Assembly (NCBI RefSeq): GCF_000143415.4
Contig: NW_003314270.1
Span: 2,138,290 to 2,202,289 of the forward strand
Source of the DNA: Selaginella moellendorffii
Lineage: Eukaryota; Streptophyta; Lycopodiopsida; Selaginellales; Selaginellaceae
Length of the DNA: 64,000 nucleotides
Reading direction: 5' to 3'
Shown here: positions 34,216 to 46,700 of the stretch, piece after piece
How positions within the stretch are numbered: the first letter of the stretch is position 1
Layout: the number at the start of each line of letters is the position of its first letter
Translations under genes and position numbers: made by a program
The notes under the pieces: generated by a model
The model's input: the letters and a program-made list of their open reading frames with translations, nothing else
What the model was told of the DNA's origin: nothing
Databases searched by the model: none

Positions 34216-35085
34216 GCTCCACAGGTGCGTGATTCTCTCGTCTGATTCTTTCAAATCTGACAGAAGCGTATATCAGGTGGGACGCACACAAGTCTTGTCA
34301 AAAGATCTCCATGCCCGGCCAGTGCGTCTCATCGTAGAAGTTCTTACTAAAGTATAGCGAGTCTGATTTAAGATGCGAGAGAAGGTTTATGACAAGCAAA
34401 AATTTTGTAGCTTGTGTTCTTCCAAGTTTCTTATTATTAATCTCTTTTTTTGTTCTTTACTTCCACTCTTTACTTCCACCACTGGGAATCAGTGGTGGTT
34501 CCAGGGTCGGCCTTTGATTGACTGATTGATTTTTTTTTCTCTGGGTGGTGGTCCCTCACATATATGCGCTCGGGGGCCTTTGTAAAGCCTTGGGTCACGA
34601 GGAATAATTCAATCCGCCAGGATTCCAGCAATGATCCGCGACCAAATTGCGAGACTAGTGGGGGCCTGTATCGCAAAACTGGAGCTCGATTTCTCGGTTT
34701 AAGGCAAATAGACTTAGATAAAACAGGGGAGAGATTTTCAATGTAGCAACCCAACGTCCCTCCAATGCAAAGTCGCAGTGGAGGGATAGCGAGGGCTGCA
34801 AGGAAAATTTTGCTTCCAGGGAACGGGCCTTCCGGAAATGAGGGTATTACCAGAGGCCAGCAAAATAAAGAAGCCAAACACTCGACAAACCAATCCAATC
34901 CAAGTGAATTTGCGACTGAAGAGCGCGTGAATCCACACGGGGAGTGATCCGCGCGGATGGATCTGCGACCAGCAGCGCCTGATTCTAAGCGCACTGAGTT
35001 TGATCGCGTGCCACAGAGAAATCACAGGCGATATCGGATGAGCGCTATGAAGAACCCTAGCGGCCGCTAGGGCTTGGGGGAGAGC
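34216..35085. other. Intergenic region between LBD and EX1
   Basis: This 870-bp stretch should hold the LBD 3' end and the EX1 promoter. The minus-strand open frame of 174 codons at 34470-34994 has no recognisable domain and no support from neighbours. Confidence 0.5.
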
Positions 35086-35092
35086 TATATAT
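35086..35092 (+). promoter_or_regulatory. Possible TATA box of EXECUTER1
   Basis: TATATAT followed by TGG lies about 100 bp upstream of the EX1 start codon, a normal distance for a plant TATA box plus a short leader. Confidence 0.45.
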
Positions 35093-35190
35093 TGGAATGG
35101 ACGGAGCAGATCGTCTGGGATAATTGACGGTGGTGATCTTCGTTTCATATGGATGAGGGGGATTAGGGTTTATACCAGGGAAGAGGGGAA

Positions 35191-37838
35191 ATGGCTGCTG
35201 CCTTGGTGAGCCAGGCTGCTGCTGGATTGGCGTCGCGATCGTCCTCATCGTCGTCACTGGGGGGAATAGGAGGATCATCCAATCTTCTGGCGTGTTCTTC
35301 GTCGCGGCAGCACTTCCAATTTCCAGTAAGTGCGTGGACGAGCGCTGGTAATGTGGTGAGAGTATCGAGTAGGTTGCGCGGCGTCATTAGGTGCCAATGC
35401 CGCGCTGTGGATGACAATTCCGAGGACAATGCGGAAATATCGGGCACCGATGAGAGAGTGTTGAGAATCAAGAGTGTTTCCTCGAGGAAGCTGGAGGAGT
35501 ACATTGCATCGTCGTCGGGATCGTCGTCTTCGTCGTCTTCCCCCGAGGATAAGGAATGGAAGTCGTGGCAGGAGCATTTTCCAAAGGTGGAGGAGGAGGA
35601 CAATCTCATCTCGGCTTTAAAAGTTTGTCACTCTTTTTCTTGGATTTTCGTTTGGTGTTACTTATCGTTTGTGGCTTGCGCAGTTCCAGCTAGAGGAAGC
35701 TGTGAAGCTGGAAAATTTTCAAGAGGCAGCGAAGCTAAAGAGAGCTATCGAAGCAGCCAAAGCAAACGACGTGATATCGGAAGTTAACAAAGAGCTTCAG
35801 GTCGTTTTTTCTTCCCATTTTCCTCCGATATACATGCATGAACGATTTTTATTTTATTTTTTATTTTTGTCTCTAGAGAGCTTTGCAAGAGGAACGATAC
35901 AAAGACGCTGCACGCTTGAGAGATGAAGCTGGTGCTGGCCTGGTATGTCTGTGCTTCGTACCGCCGTTGTCATACATTTCACTGCCTTGCAGGTAGGATG
36001 GTGGGCAGGCATCTCCAAAGATGGAAGTGATCCTTTTGGGAGAATTATCAGGGTGAGAGCCGCTCATGGCAGGCTTATAGCACAGAACTACACTGCCAGG
36101 TTTTCTCGGATTTAAGATGGAACAATGCGAATCCTTATGTTTTGCAGGCAGTTAGCTACCTTTGCTCAAAAGAATGGTGCCGAAGGTGATGCGTTATTCG
36201 AAGTTTTTGTTAAGAAGGAAGATAATGGATTCAACAAGCAGGTGGGCCTTTTTAAGGAAGAACTTAAGAATAACTTTCCCCTGTGCACAGGTTGTTTACT
36301 TGCAACACCCAGCAGAAGCAGAAGCAGCAGACCTGGATAAACTTGTCGATATTGACATTGACGAAATAGTTCAGCAGGCGGAAAACGAAAGCACGGAAGA
36401 AAAGAACAGAACAAAGAGCGCAGGAAAGACAGAAAAACAGGAAAACGAGAAAGCAGATGACGACTCCGATGAAGCACACGTACAAGCTAGCGGTATAGTC
36501 GACTTCTTAAAGGATAGAATCCCCGACCTCAACATGAAAGTTATAAAGGTGATCGCTCCAGAAGGCTCAGAGCCAGACATCCCAAAGATTATCGAGGAGA
36601 TAATCGAGAGGGAGCAGAAAGAGCACCGGGATAAAAGTGATGCCTCTGCCATTGGTGGGATAGTCGTTCAAGAATCGTCCGATACCGAGGGAAAGGCAGG
36701 TGACGACCAGGTCCCGGACGATAAGGCTGTTACCATCAGAGTAGTTATAGGTGGAGCTTCTCCTGGAGAAGGCGGAGATGGTTCTACCGGTCCTGCAGTG
36801 AGGGTGCCCGCTACCATCAAGCAAGAGTCAATAGACAGTTTTGTGCTTCACATTGATTCTATTCCGGACGATATTCACCAGGACGATTCCAAGGCTTGGA
36901 AGGTTGCGAGGATTGCCACTAAGGCGTCAGCAGATCAGATGCCCGATGACGTGGCTCAAAAGTTGTGGAATGTGGAAAAGGTGCCAGTGCAGGTGATTTC
37001 TAGACTTTCTGTTTGTTTCTGCAAACTGTTGATACTGTAGTTACAGGTTTCTAAAGAGCTAAAAGAGGTTATCAAGCTCGCTGTGAATCAGGCGCAAAAA
37101 ATGCAGAGCTTGCCAAAGACCACTGTCTTTCATCGCATCGACGTGACTGAATCCTCTGATCCGTTCACGGGTAGGACGCTGGTATTTAGTACCTCGTATA
37201 TTGATTTCTCCAGTTTGATGTAGGTCTCTATGTTGGGGCTTTCGGCGCAAACACTCCGGAGATCCTTCAACTTAAGCGGAAATACGGCCACTGGGACACG
37301 AAGAGATCAGTCCCGGATGACAAGCTCAAGTTTTACGAGTATGTGGAGGCTATTAAGCTGACAGGCGATTTAAACGTTCCCGCGGGGCAGGTATGAAGCT
37401 TCCAAGAGTATGTCGGTTGTTTGCTGATTCTTAGAAATTTCTGGCAGGTAAGCTTTCGAGCACGTATTGCCAAAGAAAACAGGATGTCACCACTGGGCAT
37501 CTATCCAGAGGAGTTAGGAGTGGTATGTTGTTTTCTCATTGGCTTCGCATTTTAAGCGAATTTTTTTGGTGTGTTTTTGCAGATTGCCCGATACAGAGGC
37601 CAAGGTCAACTGGCAGATCCTGGCTTTAAACACCCCAAGTGGACTGACGGAGAGCTTGTTTTACTCGATGGAAGGGTAAGTTAAAGCTACTGGCTTTTCT
37701 CGTTCTTTTCTAATTTGAGCAATATCTTTCCAGACAACTGGCCCGACGAATGGTGCAAGGCTCGGATTCGTTTTCTACTTGCCTGATCACCACTTCCTCA
37801 TCTTGTTTGACCGGCTAAACCTTGAGAAGTTATCATAA
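35191..37838 (+). CDS. EX1: EXECUTER1, chloroplast singlet-oxygen signalling protein
   Basis: Eleven exons (35191-35622, 35684-35800, 35877-35942, 35993-36099, 36148-36241, 36291-36992, 37047-37170, 37224-37390, 37448-37522, 37583-37675, 37734-37838) give 693 residues; Arabidopsis EX1 is 684. The first 70 or so residues are Ser/Ala-rich and look like a plastid transit peptide. A UVR-like helical motif lies in [19 protein letters not shown] and [17 protein letters not shown]. The block [18 protein letters not shown] and the C-terminal [15 protein letters not shown] and [15 protein letters not shown] identify the family. EX1 sits at the thylakoid grana margins with FtsH and is needed for nuclear responses to singlet oxygen. 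The 234-codon central exon is acidic and poorly conserved. Confidence 0.92.
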
Positions 37839-38078
37839 GGTGCTGACAAAAGTTATAGATTTTGAGGAGCTCCTTTCGAACACGAGAGCTTTCTAGCTCT
37901 GGAAGGAGATTTTGCCAGCAAAATACAATTGCAGCGGGTAGTTGCAATTGTTTGTTTCCCTTTTGTAAAGTTCTGTACAATGCCAAGACTGTTTTGCAGT
38001 AACCTGGATTGTGATCGTTACTATAGTACACTCAGCCGAAAGAGAAATGAGAACTGTCCGCGATCCTCACCAGGTTTG

Positions 38079-41000
38079 TCACGTTCCTTCATCTCCTATT
38101 TTAATTCTGTTCGGCAAATGTAACACTGCGTCTGCAGGATCAGATCTGTCCGCCAGCAGCTTGATGATATGTTGCTCGGGCAGCTTGTGCTTCTCCAGCA
38201 AACTCAAAACGCTCTTTTCGAGGACCTGAGTTACCCACCTCTGAAACTCGTCGTTTCTCCCTTGGCCTTCCCAGACTACCGCAACCAGATGCTTGAATAA
38301 GGTGGACTCTACTTCTATGGTAACTTCCGGCCCAGAGGCAGCAGTGCTAATCTCCTTGACGACAAGCTCGGCCAACTTCGTGAAGTTGAAAGGCCTGAAC
38401 ACAATGGTGCCGCTCATTCTGTCCCAGAAGTTCTTGGAAAGCTGGTCGCAGGCCCTCTCGAGTAGCAGCTTCACTTGGCTATCCTTGACGTCGATCTTCT
38501 CGACCACATTATCGCCAGCTTTTGGAGCTGCCTCGTCTTCTTCCAGGGGCAGGTTCAAGTCGAGCTCCACACCTCGGGACTCAACCTTGTTGCGCTTCTC
38601 CACCACAGCCGCCGGAGCTTCCATCAGGTCGCTGGCTCCTGCCTTACGCTTACTATGCGACGTACTATCACTGGGAACCGAGCTTCTAATGACGGACACC
38701 CGTTCGCCTTTGTGGAGCACGGCTTCCGGATCTGCTGCCTCGGCCGCGACCAGCTTCATCCCGACTATCTCAGTACCGGCAATGATCTTCTCGTTCAACT
38801 CCAGCGACGTGAATTGGTTTTCCTGCGGCAGCAGCTCCTCTCCGATACTGGAGGTCATTATGACGATCAAGTTGGCCACACTGACTTCTCGTCCGCTCGA
38901 GTCGGCCAGCCGACCTCTCTCCATGGCCTTCACCAGGGAACTTTTCAGCCTCGGGTCAGCTTGCTCTATATCTTCCAAAAGTACCACCGAGAACGGTTTG
39001 CTCCTCACCGAATCAGCAAGTCTATCCAGTGGAGTTCGTCCTCTGCCAGTCACAGCTTCAACGTCCCGCTCCTGACGCCTACCGGACCTCAAACTCAATC
39101 GGAGGAGCATTTTGTCGGAACCGTAGACTTGCTCCGCCAGAATTCTCGCGACTTTCCTCTTTGCCATTGCATCCGGCCCCAGGAACAGCAGCCAGGTGTT
39201 GCCTCTTCCAGCACGGTTCAAAATTGTGGAAGACACAGCGTCGACGGCATCCCGTTGCCACGGTACGTTTTCTGCCAGAGCTTTGCAGAGACCTTTATAG
39301 TCGAGTTCCTTCACCGGTGGAGCCTTGAAGACGTTCGGTTTGATAACAGCAGGTACCTGTGGCTTGTCAATCCCGTTCTGGTAACTCCTCTTCTCGGGTG
39401 ATATAGGCAAGACCGGAAAACCGAAGGAACCCGAAGTTGTGCAACCAGCTGCTAGGCTTTCCAAGGCCTCGCGACGTTGGTGCTGTTGTTGTTGAGGCTT
39501 TGCATCAACAGTGAAGCCCTTCGACTGTGCGGTGACGCTGCTGTCATTGCACTTGAGTGACTCGGACCGTCCAAGAACCAAGTCGGTTTGCACCGTCACG
39601 TCGGAATCCGGTTGCTTTCCTTGCGGACTAGAACTATGTGGAGTGGATGGCTTGAGACTCAGCCCGATATCCGTGGACAAGCCATCTTCCGCCAAGCTGG
39701 TGCATACGGGCCCGACCTCTTCGCCGTGACTACGAGCCGCCAGTCCATTCTTCTCGGGCACTGGTTGCGTGCCATTGGAGATTTGAGGTTGGAGAGAGAG
39801 CCACGGGATCGACATGGGCAAGCTACCACCAACAGTAGTACTGCAAGCAACTTTGCCATTGGCACCGGTCTCGGAGGAGAAGCCTTTGGTCGAGCTCGAG
39901 TTTCGCCGCATCCCATGCAGGCTCCGGCACGTTTGCGACCATTTCTTCTGGAGCTCCTTCAACTTTTGGCTACGTCCATTTGCCTGGCAAATATCATCGT
40001 CAGTAAACACGACAAGCGAGAGCAGCAGTAGTGGAAAGAAAGTGCCAACCTGGTCGGCATCCTTGTTTGGCTTGAGCCAGAATGGCAGGCCACTGGGGGT
40101 GTGCTCCTCGCTGCTCGAGATATTCTCCTGCACCTCCTGCTCGTACTTGGCAACGCACTCGGCACAGCAGTTCTCCAAGCTTCCATTTTCAGGCTGCAGC
40201 TTAAATGGCAACGATGGCCACAGGCCAGGAACAGCAGTACGCACAGGTGACGGAGACTCTACGCAGTTTGAGCTTCCAAACCTGCGAGGACACGAATGGA
40301 GTCAAGGGAGGAGGAAGCGGCGTCGAGAAAAAGTTCCTATCACGTACCTGGCGCTGCCGTTGCTGCCGCTGTTCCGCAGAGTCATGCTGAATCCACTGGA
40401 GATTGGCAGAGGTTGGAGCCCCCACAAGGAATCGAGAGAAGGATGGCGAGCTTGGCACCTCATATAAGTTTGCGACGACGCGATCCCCATCAACCAGACT
40501 TGACTGCTATGTCCAGCCAGCAGCTTTCCAATCTCCGACACGGTATGTTGGACGGGGCAGTAGAGAGGCGACGAGGGAGCCGCTGCTCCAGATGATGGAG
40601 GAGGAGGAGGAGAAGGCCTCTCGACGAGCCACTGCAAATCTCCCAGATAAACCACCACGCCGGCGGAGCGCAGCAGGCTCTCCTCCACGGAGCGGACGAG
40701 CTCGGCGAGCTTGCGCTCGACTTCGTCCTTGGCATGCAGTCCCAGAGCTATGGAGGCGAATTGCGGCGAGAGTATCCGGAGGTTGGACAGGCTTGGCTCG
40801 CAGTCACCTTTGTCGAGCCGATGCATCACCTCCTGCGCGACACCGTGTGGCGGCTGCTCGCCAAACAACAGCGGATTCCTCTTCTTGGACTTGAGAAGGA
40901 TCTCCAGCACCCGGCTCACGTCCACGGAGCTCTTGTTGCTGCTACCGCTCGAAGGGATGGTCATCCCCATGAGAACGCTGTTGAGCTGCTGGTGGTGTTG

Positions 41001-42005
41001 GTGGTGATCGGGAGCAATGCTTCTGCTCGACTGCTGGACGAGCAAGCCTGGAATGAGAAGATTTGGAGCGGTGGTGGTGGTGGTGGTGGAACCGGGACCG
41101 AAAACTCCAGCTCGGAAAGGAGAAGCTCCTGCTGTTGCTGCTGCTGCCGCTGCCGCCGCGGTGTACTGCTCCAAGGATCCCAATTTCAGCCTCAACCGGT
41201 CGACGCTGGTGGTAGAGTTCGGACTGCCAACCATGGATGCTGCCGCCGCAGCCGCAGCCGCCGCTCCTGCCGAAGATGGTAGAATTCTCCTGGCCTGAGC
41301 AGCGCAGGTGGACGATCCACCCGACGCCGACGATGCGGCGGCGGCGGCTGCGGCAGCCAGCGCCTCCTCGAGGCTGTTCTTCACCTGGGTGCTGGAGAAG
41401 CTGGCCTCCCTCATCACCCGGCTGACGCTGGGATCGTCCAGGATGGAGATTATGAGCTGCTCCATCTCCACCTTGACGGCCAGGAGAGGGACCTGCTGCT
41501 GCTCCGGGTAGCCCCTTCGCTGGTGAGCCTGTGCCCGCTTGAGAGCCGCGACGAGCGCGTTGGAGAGCGCCGGTTGCTGGTGGTGCTGGTGCTGGTGGTG
41601 GAGCTGCTGCTGCTGCTGGATTTGGTGGTGGTGGTGATGGTGGTGGTGGTGGTGGAGCAAAGACGATGGAGAAGAAGAAGATGGCGGAGGAGCTGCTGGG
41701 GTCACCGGGGTGGCGGTGGAGGAGGGAGTGGAGTTACCGGTGGTGGTGCTGGTTTGCAATCGATCCAGCGCCACCTTGAAGCAAAGCTCGAGGCTGCGGC
41801 AATGTGGGGGCTGCGGGAGGTGCAAGTGGGATTGGATACAGGCCTGGCGGAGGACGCTGGTGGTGCCCGACAGTAGCGTGGTGGCGACATGCAAGGGAGT
41901 GACTTGGGCGTGGCCGCGCCGCTGCGCCTCCGCCACCGCCAGCTTGAGAACATTGGCGGCCTCGGTGGTTAGCGTCTGCTGCACGGTGGACACCCCCGCC
42001 CGCAT
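38079..42005 (-). CDS. SMXL/D53-type Clp-like repressor
   Basis: Three minus-strand exons (42005-40348, 40281-40050, 39983-38079) give 1264 residues. The start MRAGVSTVQQTLT opens the double Clp-N domain as in SMAX1. His, Gln and Ala runs expand the linkers. The D2 ATPase-like part has a degenerate P-loop (GPDAMAKRKVA) and a Walker-B-like FSVVLLEDIEQAD. An EAR motif LDLNLP near residue 1100 recruits TOPLESS-type corepressors. SMXL proteins repress karrikin or strigolactone responses and are degraded after SCF-MAX2 recognition. The degron loop reads RGRT at residues 944-947 rather than the usual RGKT. An in-frame Met at 42179 could add 58 residues that have no family counterpart. The gene converges on EX1, with 240 bp between stop codons. 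Confidence 0.9.
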
Positions 42006-43500
42006 CTTTTCCTCCTCCTGGAAGAAATTCACGCGCGTGAGCTGGGTGGTCGTCTCGAAACCCCGCGGAGGATCGAAGCTCGATCGGAATTTGGAAGATC
42101 GAGAGAATTGCCAGCCGCGCGAGCCTGGGAGCGGAGAAAGGAAGCTCGCGCTTCTCCAAAGCTCGCCGAAGGAGACCAACTTGCCTGGATTTGCGCGCGG
42201 TGATCCTTGTCTTTAGAGGAACTAAATGCATCAATCTATCTCCTCCTCTTCCTCCTCCTCAGTGGCGGCAGAGAAACGAGTGGAGAGAGAAAAAGTATAC
42301 GCGCGCGATCAGATCCTCTCCCCCTTTTCCCTCTCGGATCAAATCAATCTCACATCCACCTCCATAACTCTCAACTGGTGTTCCCCATACACACCACCAT
42401 AGCATCCCTTTGAAAAAAAACTCTCACAATTGCGACCCCTTACCTATCCTCACCCCCAAAATTCAACGCTGTCTTTCACCATTTAACCAAACAAAAAATG
42501 ACACTAACCACAAAAAAAAAAACGAGAAAATTTTCCAGAGACCAAAAATCCGGAAGAATCGAACTGATTTCAAGAGACCCTCTGCAGTGCTGCTGCTGCT
42601 GCTGCTGCTACTGCCTTTCCAATTCTTTCTCTTTTTTCATCTCTCACTCTTTTCTCCCCCCTATTTTTCGCAATGAGACTCTCTTCACGAATCGAGAAAA
42701 GAGGGACACCCGATTCCAATGAAATCGAAATGAATGTCCCTCAAAAGCAGGCTGGGCCCCGTCGCCGCCATAGCCTCGCCCCCAAAAAACTTTGCCCTGC
42801 ATTTTTATGCCCCACTGCCGCCAGCGCGGCATGAGGTCCAGCTGTCCGGCCAGGATCCCGACACGTCACCACGACTGCGCCACGTCCGCATGGGCATTCA
42901 TCCTATGCTTTATGGGTCCATGATGCGCATCAATGATCATGCATGGATGGAATCATAATGCCCTAAAAAGGACACAAGATCATTTCTTTTGCCTCTCAAA
43001 TAGCAAAGTAATAAAGGTAAGTGAAAAGCACAGGGGGAAGAACTATAGCGTCCGTGTGTGTGTGGATTGGGTTAAAACTTTTCACTTTTACCGCTCCCAA
43101 GGTGGCGGCCCCCACCAGTAGCAGCGCTGCTTTTTGTTTTTATTGCGTAAAAGCGGCGGGCCATTGGAAAAAGGCTTCATTTGTTAAAACTCGCCAAAGG
43201 GCCCAGGGGTACGTACACGCATAAAAGATCCTCCCCTCTGGCGCACTTGATGCCGGTTCGATTCCCTTCCAACCGAAATCCCCTGTTTATGTCCAAAAGT
43301 TGTAAGCCGTGCCGTAATCTAGCCGGATCAGTCCATGACAAACAAGAGCCAACTTTTCTGGTGACAAAAGAAAATGCCATTAAGTTGATGGGGACATTCT
43401 CTCTTTTGCTTATATTCAACTTCACCCAAGTTAAAGGTCTTGGTAGATCATGGATCTCAAGATATTTTGTCCGGATTTTGAGTTTGAATGCATCAAACAA
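42006..43500. other. SMXL upstream region
   Basis: This region holds the SMXL leader and promoter. It is rich in pyrimidine runs on the plus strand and has a CTG trinucleotide repeat (42588-42609). No separate gene is supported. Confidence 0.5.
42588..42609. repeat. (CTG)n trinucleotide repeat
   Basis: Seven CTG units in a row lie about 590 bp upstream of the SMXL start codon, read directly. Confidence 0.9.
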
Positions 43501-46500
43501 ATCAGGTCACCCAAGTTCAATGCTGTTTAGATGCTGATAAAGACTTGATTTTTGCGTCTCATGTCCAAATTGAGCACCACAAGACTATCAATCAAACAGT
43601 GTCTAGATAGATAGACTTGACCATCAAGCTACTGCTCCTCCTGTTGCCCAAAAAGCTGGCTGTGCTGGACATAGAATAGAATACTAAAGTTCTAACCTGC
43701 CTAAAGCTGCTTAGATAGAAGCGTTTGCTCCCAAAAAAAGCAGCCCTCTCTCACCAAAACCCATAACATTTTTCGAGTGCGTGCAAAGCAATGACAATGA
43801 CCTGAAGCTTGGGAGATCTTTGCGTCATTGTTTAGTGTTCCTGGCTTTAGTTTGATCTCAATGGTGTGACTTTTGCGAGCTTTCTTATTAGCGAAAGAAA
43901 CATCTCAGCAGAACAAACAGTGGCATTGTCTTTGCTTTTGGGTTCTCATTTTCCTGAGATCTCATATATATATCTTTGACAAGATTGTTATGCATACAAG
44001 AACACAATGATGGGAATCTTTTGTGAATGATTCGGGGTCTCGTGGTCCATTCTTTCCACCTTTGCTTTGCTTCCTTGCTAATGGAACAAGAAAGCAAGTG
44101 CTTGGAATTTGGTGATGGCAACATCAGGAAAAGTATCTTTAACCTTATGGTTTTGTTGTAGAATAAGTCAAGAGAAAGATAACTTAGAAATTCTTCCATG
44201 GAATTCCATCTATAATGGCTGGCTATGGCGACTGAGATACTTGGAGTATAGAAATCGCTCCAGGCCACACAAGGAGGAAAACCATAACCCCACCAACAAA
44301 CAACATGAGGCCAGCCAAACGCTAACCTCCCTGACACCACCTTTAAGGGAATCTCTCCTTTCATAAAGCTTTGGGGGACCCTCGCCTCGCCTTCCCTCTC
44401 CTCTTTTGGCCCTCTCCAACAAACAATGCCAAAACAAAATAGAGAAAGAAAGGCTCTCTCCAAAAAATCAAACCTCCAGAAGCCATCTTTTCGCCTTGAA
44501 TGCAGCGCTGCGTTGCACCTTTACGGCTTTTTAGCTACAAGAAAAATGCCCCAACGCGGCATTTGCAAGCTTTCCTTTCTTAACCCCTCGGCTCACTGGT
44601 TAAGAGTAGAGACTCTTGGAAGAATCTATCACTCAGAAAAGGGAAAGAAAGGGTGGCTTTGTCCGCTCGATCAGATTTGATCCATGCTCTCGCCTTTATC
44701 TCCTTTGTTTTGCTTCCTTGCGAAGAATGGGGACAGTGATATGCGGTCGTGCAGCGAAGATGTGTCCCCCTCCACATGGAGGTTGCAGCAACCAGCCAGG
44801 CTGCCACCTTTTTTGCTATACGTCCAAACAAACGCGCCTTTAGGCATTGAACATATACAAGGAAGAAGAAACGCCTTCCTTGGAGTGAAAGAGTAAAGGA
44901 TACTTGACATTTTGACGTACCACGTGGTTCGCCCGCGGCCGTTGATTGAACAGAACTTGCAGCCATCATGTTGTTCGTAGTATCATGGCTACCAAAAGCA
45001 TCCCTTTGTCTCGCAAGGCGTTTCTTTTTCAAACCCAAATTATACAAATAATAATACTGAAAACAAGAGAGAACAAAATTTGAAAAACTAAAAGGAAAAA
45101 GAAAATAAAAAGTCGAGGCATGGCCCCATCCAGCAGCAGCTTTATGAATTTGCGTAAGTGCGACAGCCAGGACGAGTTCTGGCCTTTACAGTTTTTTAAG
45201 AGCATGTTATATTTTTCTTCAGGTGGGTCCAACTAGAAAAGGGGTACGGAAAGCCACTTTGAGGTTTCAATGAGTGTCCCGTACACACAAGATTCCCTTC
45301 CACACTGTACATGAATGTTATTGCAGGGCGTCGTCCATCCAGGCCGTCCAGGTCCGGTGCCTGACCGAATCCAGGCCGTCCGCTTGGCAAAATCTAGGAC
45401 CGAAGAGCAGTGCGCATGCATTGCCTACAGAGGCCTTCTTCTCTTCTATCCCTTCCCTCGATTCGTTCGCGGCCGAAACTTTTGCTTTTTAAATAACCCT
45501 TCCGTCCAGGGTGACAAATTCCAGAATAATTCTATGCTTTTGCGCGCTCGATTTCATGTAGTCCCCAAAGCGAATGATTGCACGCATCATTCCGGGAGGA
45601 AGCACTAGTCTAGATTTAAGTGTGTAATGGAATGGAACATTGGAATCGATCCTCCTCTTCGTCTCCCCCCTTTTGGATCGATCCATCATCCATCATCCAT
45701 GGATCGTCCATGGTGGAGGAGCACCAAATGTTATCTTTTTGGAGCTTCATCATGCAATACCTGGCAGCCTTGAAATGATATGTATTATATACGTGGGGGA
45801 TATTATAGCAATGCTTTGTGTTTTGTCTTGTAGATTTTTTTGGCTTCTACGTGGAAGTTGTGGGATGGAAATTGTCCCCCTGATGAGCAGCAGTGTAACA
45901 TCTACTGGTCTGGTTAAACAGGTCCTTTCACAAGTATCAAGTTATTACTCATATAATATCAGCTTGATCATGATAATACTATTCTAACCAAAATGGAACA
46001 GTATTATTGCTCCCGGAATGATGGAGTGGCCAAATGGGAGGAAGATTGTGATTCATGAGGTGACTTTCTTCGGCTGCATGATGGAACATATCAAGCACCT
46101 CTTTTTGTTTGAGGAAAGCTGGAATCCCGTCATGATAGTTGAGAGATTCCAGCGCAAGTAAAATGGAGAGAGACTGATCCGCTCGGGTTCGATTCTACAG
46201 CTTTGCGGAGTGGGCTCGGCATATACTTTGAGTATGAGGCCAACAGATGCCCCGCAATCACGACCAAGAATAAAGCTCCCGTGACCAAAATCATAAAGTT
46301 TCTTTTAGCTTGGCCTTCTCCATCGCCATGCCCAGCTCTAAGCTTCTTAGATCGCCATGCCCAACTTTAGACCGTGTCAAGTGGTTCTTGCTACATAACA
46401 TGGCCTTTCTCATCCCCCAAAACGCACACTCACATACAAACCCCGAAAGTTGAGAGACATACTTCCGAGAGCTCGCTTTAACAACACCAAAAGTCATTCT

Positions 46501-46573
46501 TTGTTTCTCTTGTGTGTTGCGTGCCATGTGTGAGAGATTCGGAGGGATCTTGACAAAGGGGCCACCATTCTCT

Positions 46574-46576
<3 letters not shown>

Positions 46577-46617
<41 letters not shown>
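46577..46617. repeat. (CT)n microsatellite
   Basis: About twenty CT units in a row, followed within 60 bp by a (TG)n run. Confidence 0.95.
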
Positions 46618-46620
<3 letters not shown>

Positions 46621-46675
46621 TTTTTTTTTCTTGACTTTTGGAGGTCCCCTCCTTTAACAGATGGGACACACATGA

Positions 46676-46700
46676 TGTGTGTGTGTGTGTGTGTGTGTGT
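46676..46700. repeat. (TG)n microsatellite
   Basis: About twelve TG units in a row. This and the CT run upstream explain several low-complexity open frames in the area. Confidence 0.95.

Noticed and set aside
34470-34994. Minus-strand open frame of 174 codons between LBD and EX1
   Set aside because: No recognisable protein features. It overlaps the likely LBD 3' end and EX1 promoter.
38293-39401. Plus-strand open frames of 260 and 308 codons opposite the SMXL gene
   Set aside because: They are antisense shadows of a strongly conserved coding exon and show no family features.
43245-43275. GGTTCGATTCC word resembling a tRNA B-box
   Set aside because: No A-box or acceptor stem pairing can be found upstream.
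43888-44463. Minus-strand open frame of 191 codons
   Set aside because: No domain, no splice context and no resemblance to any family I know. It lies in a long non-coding interval.
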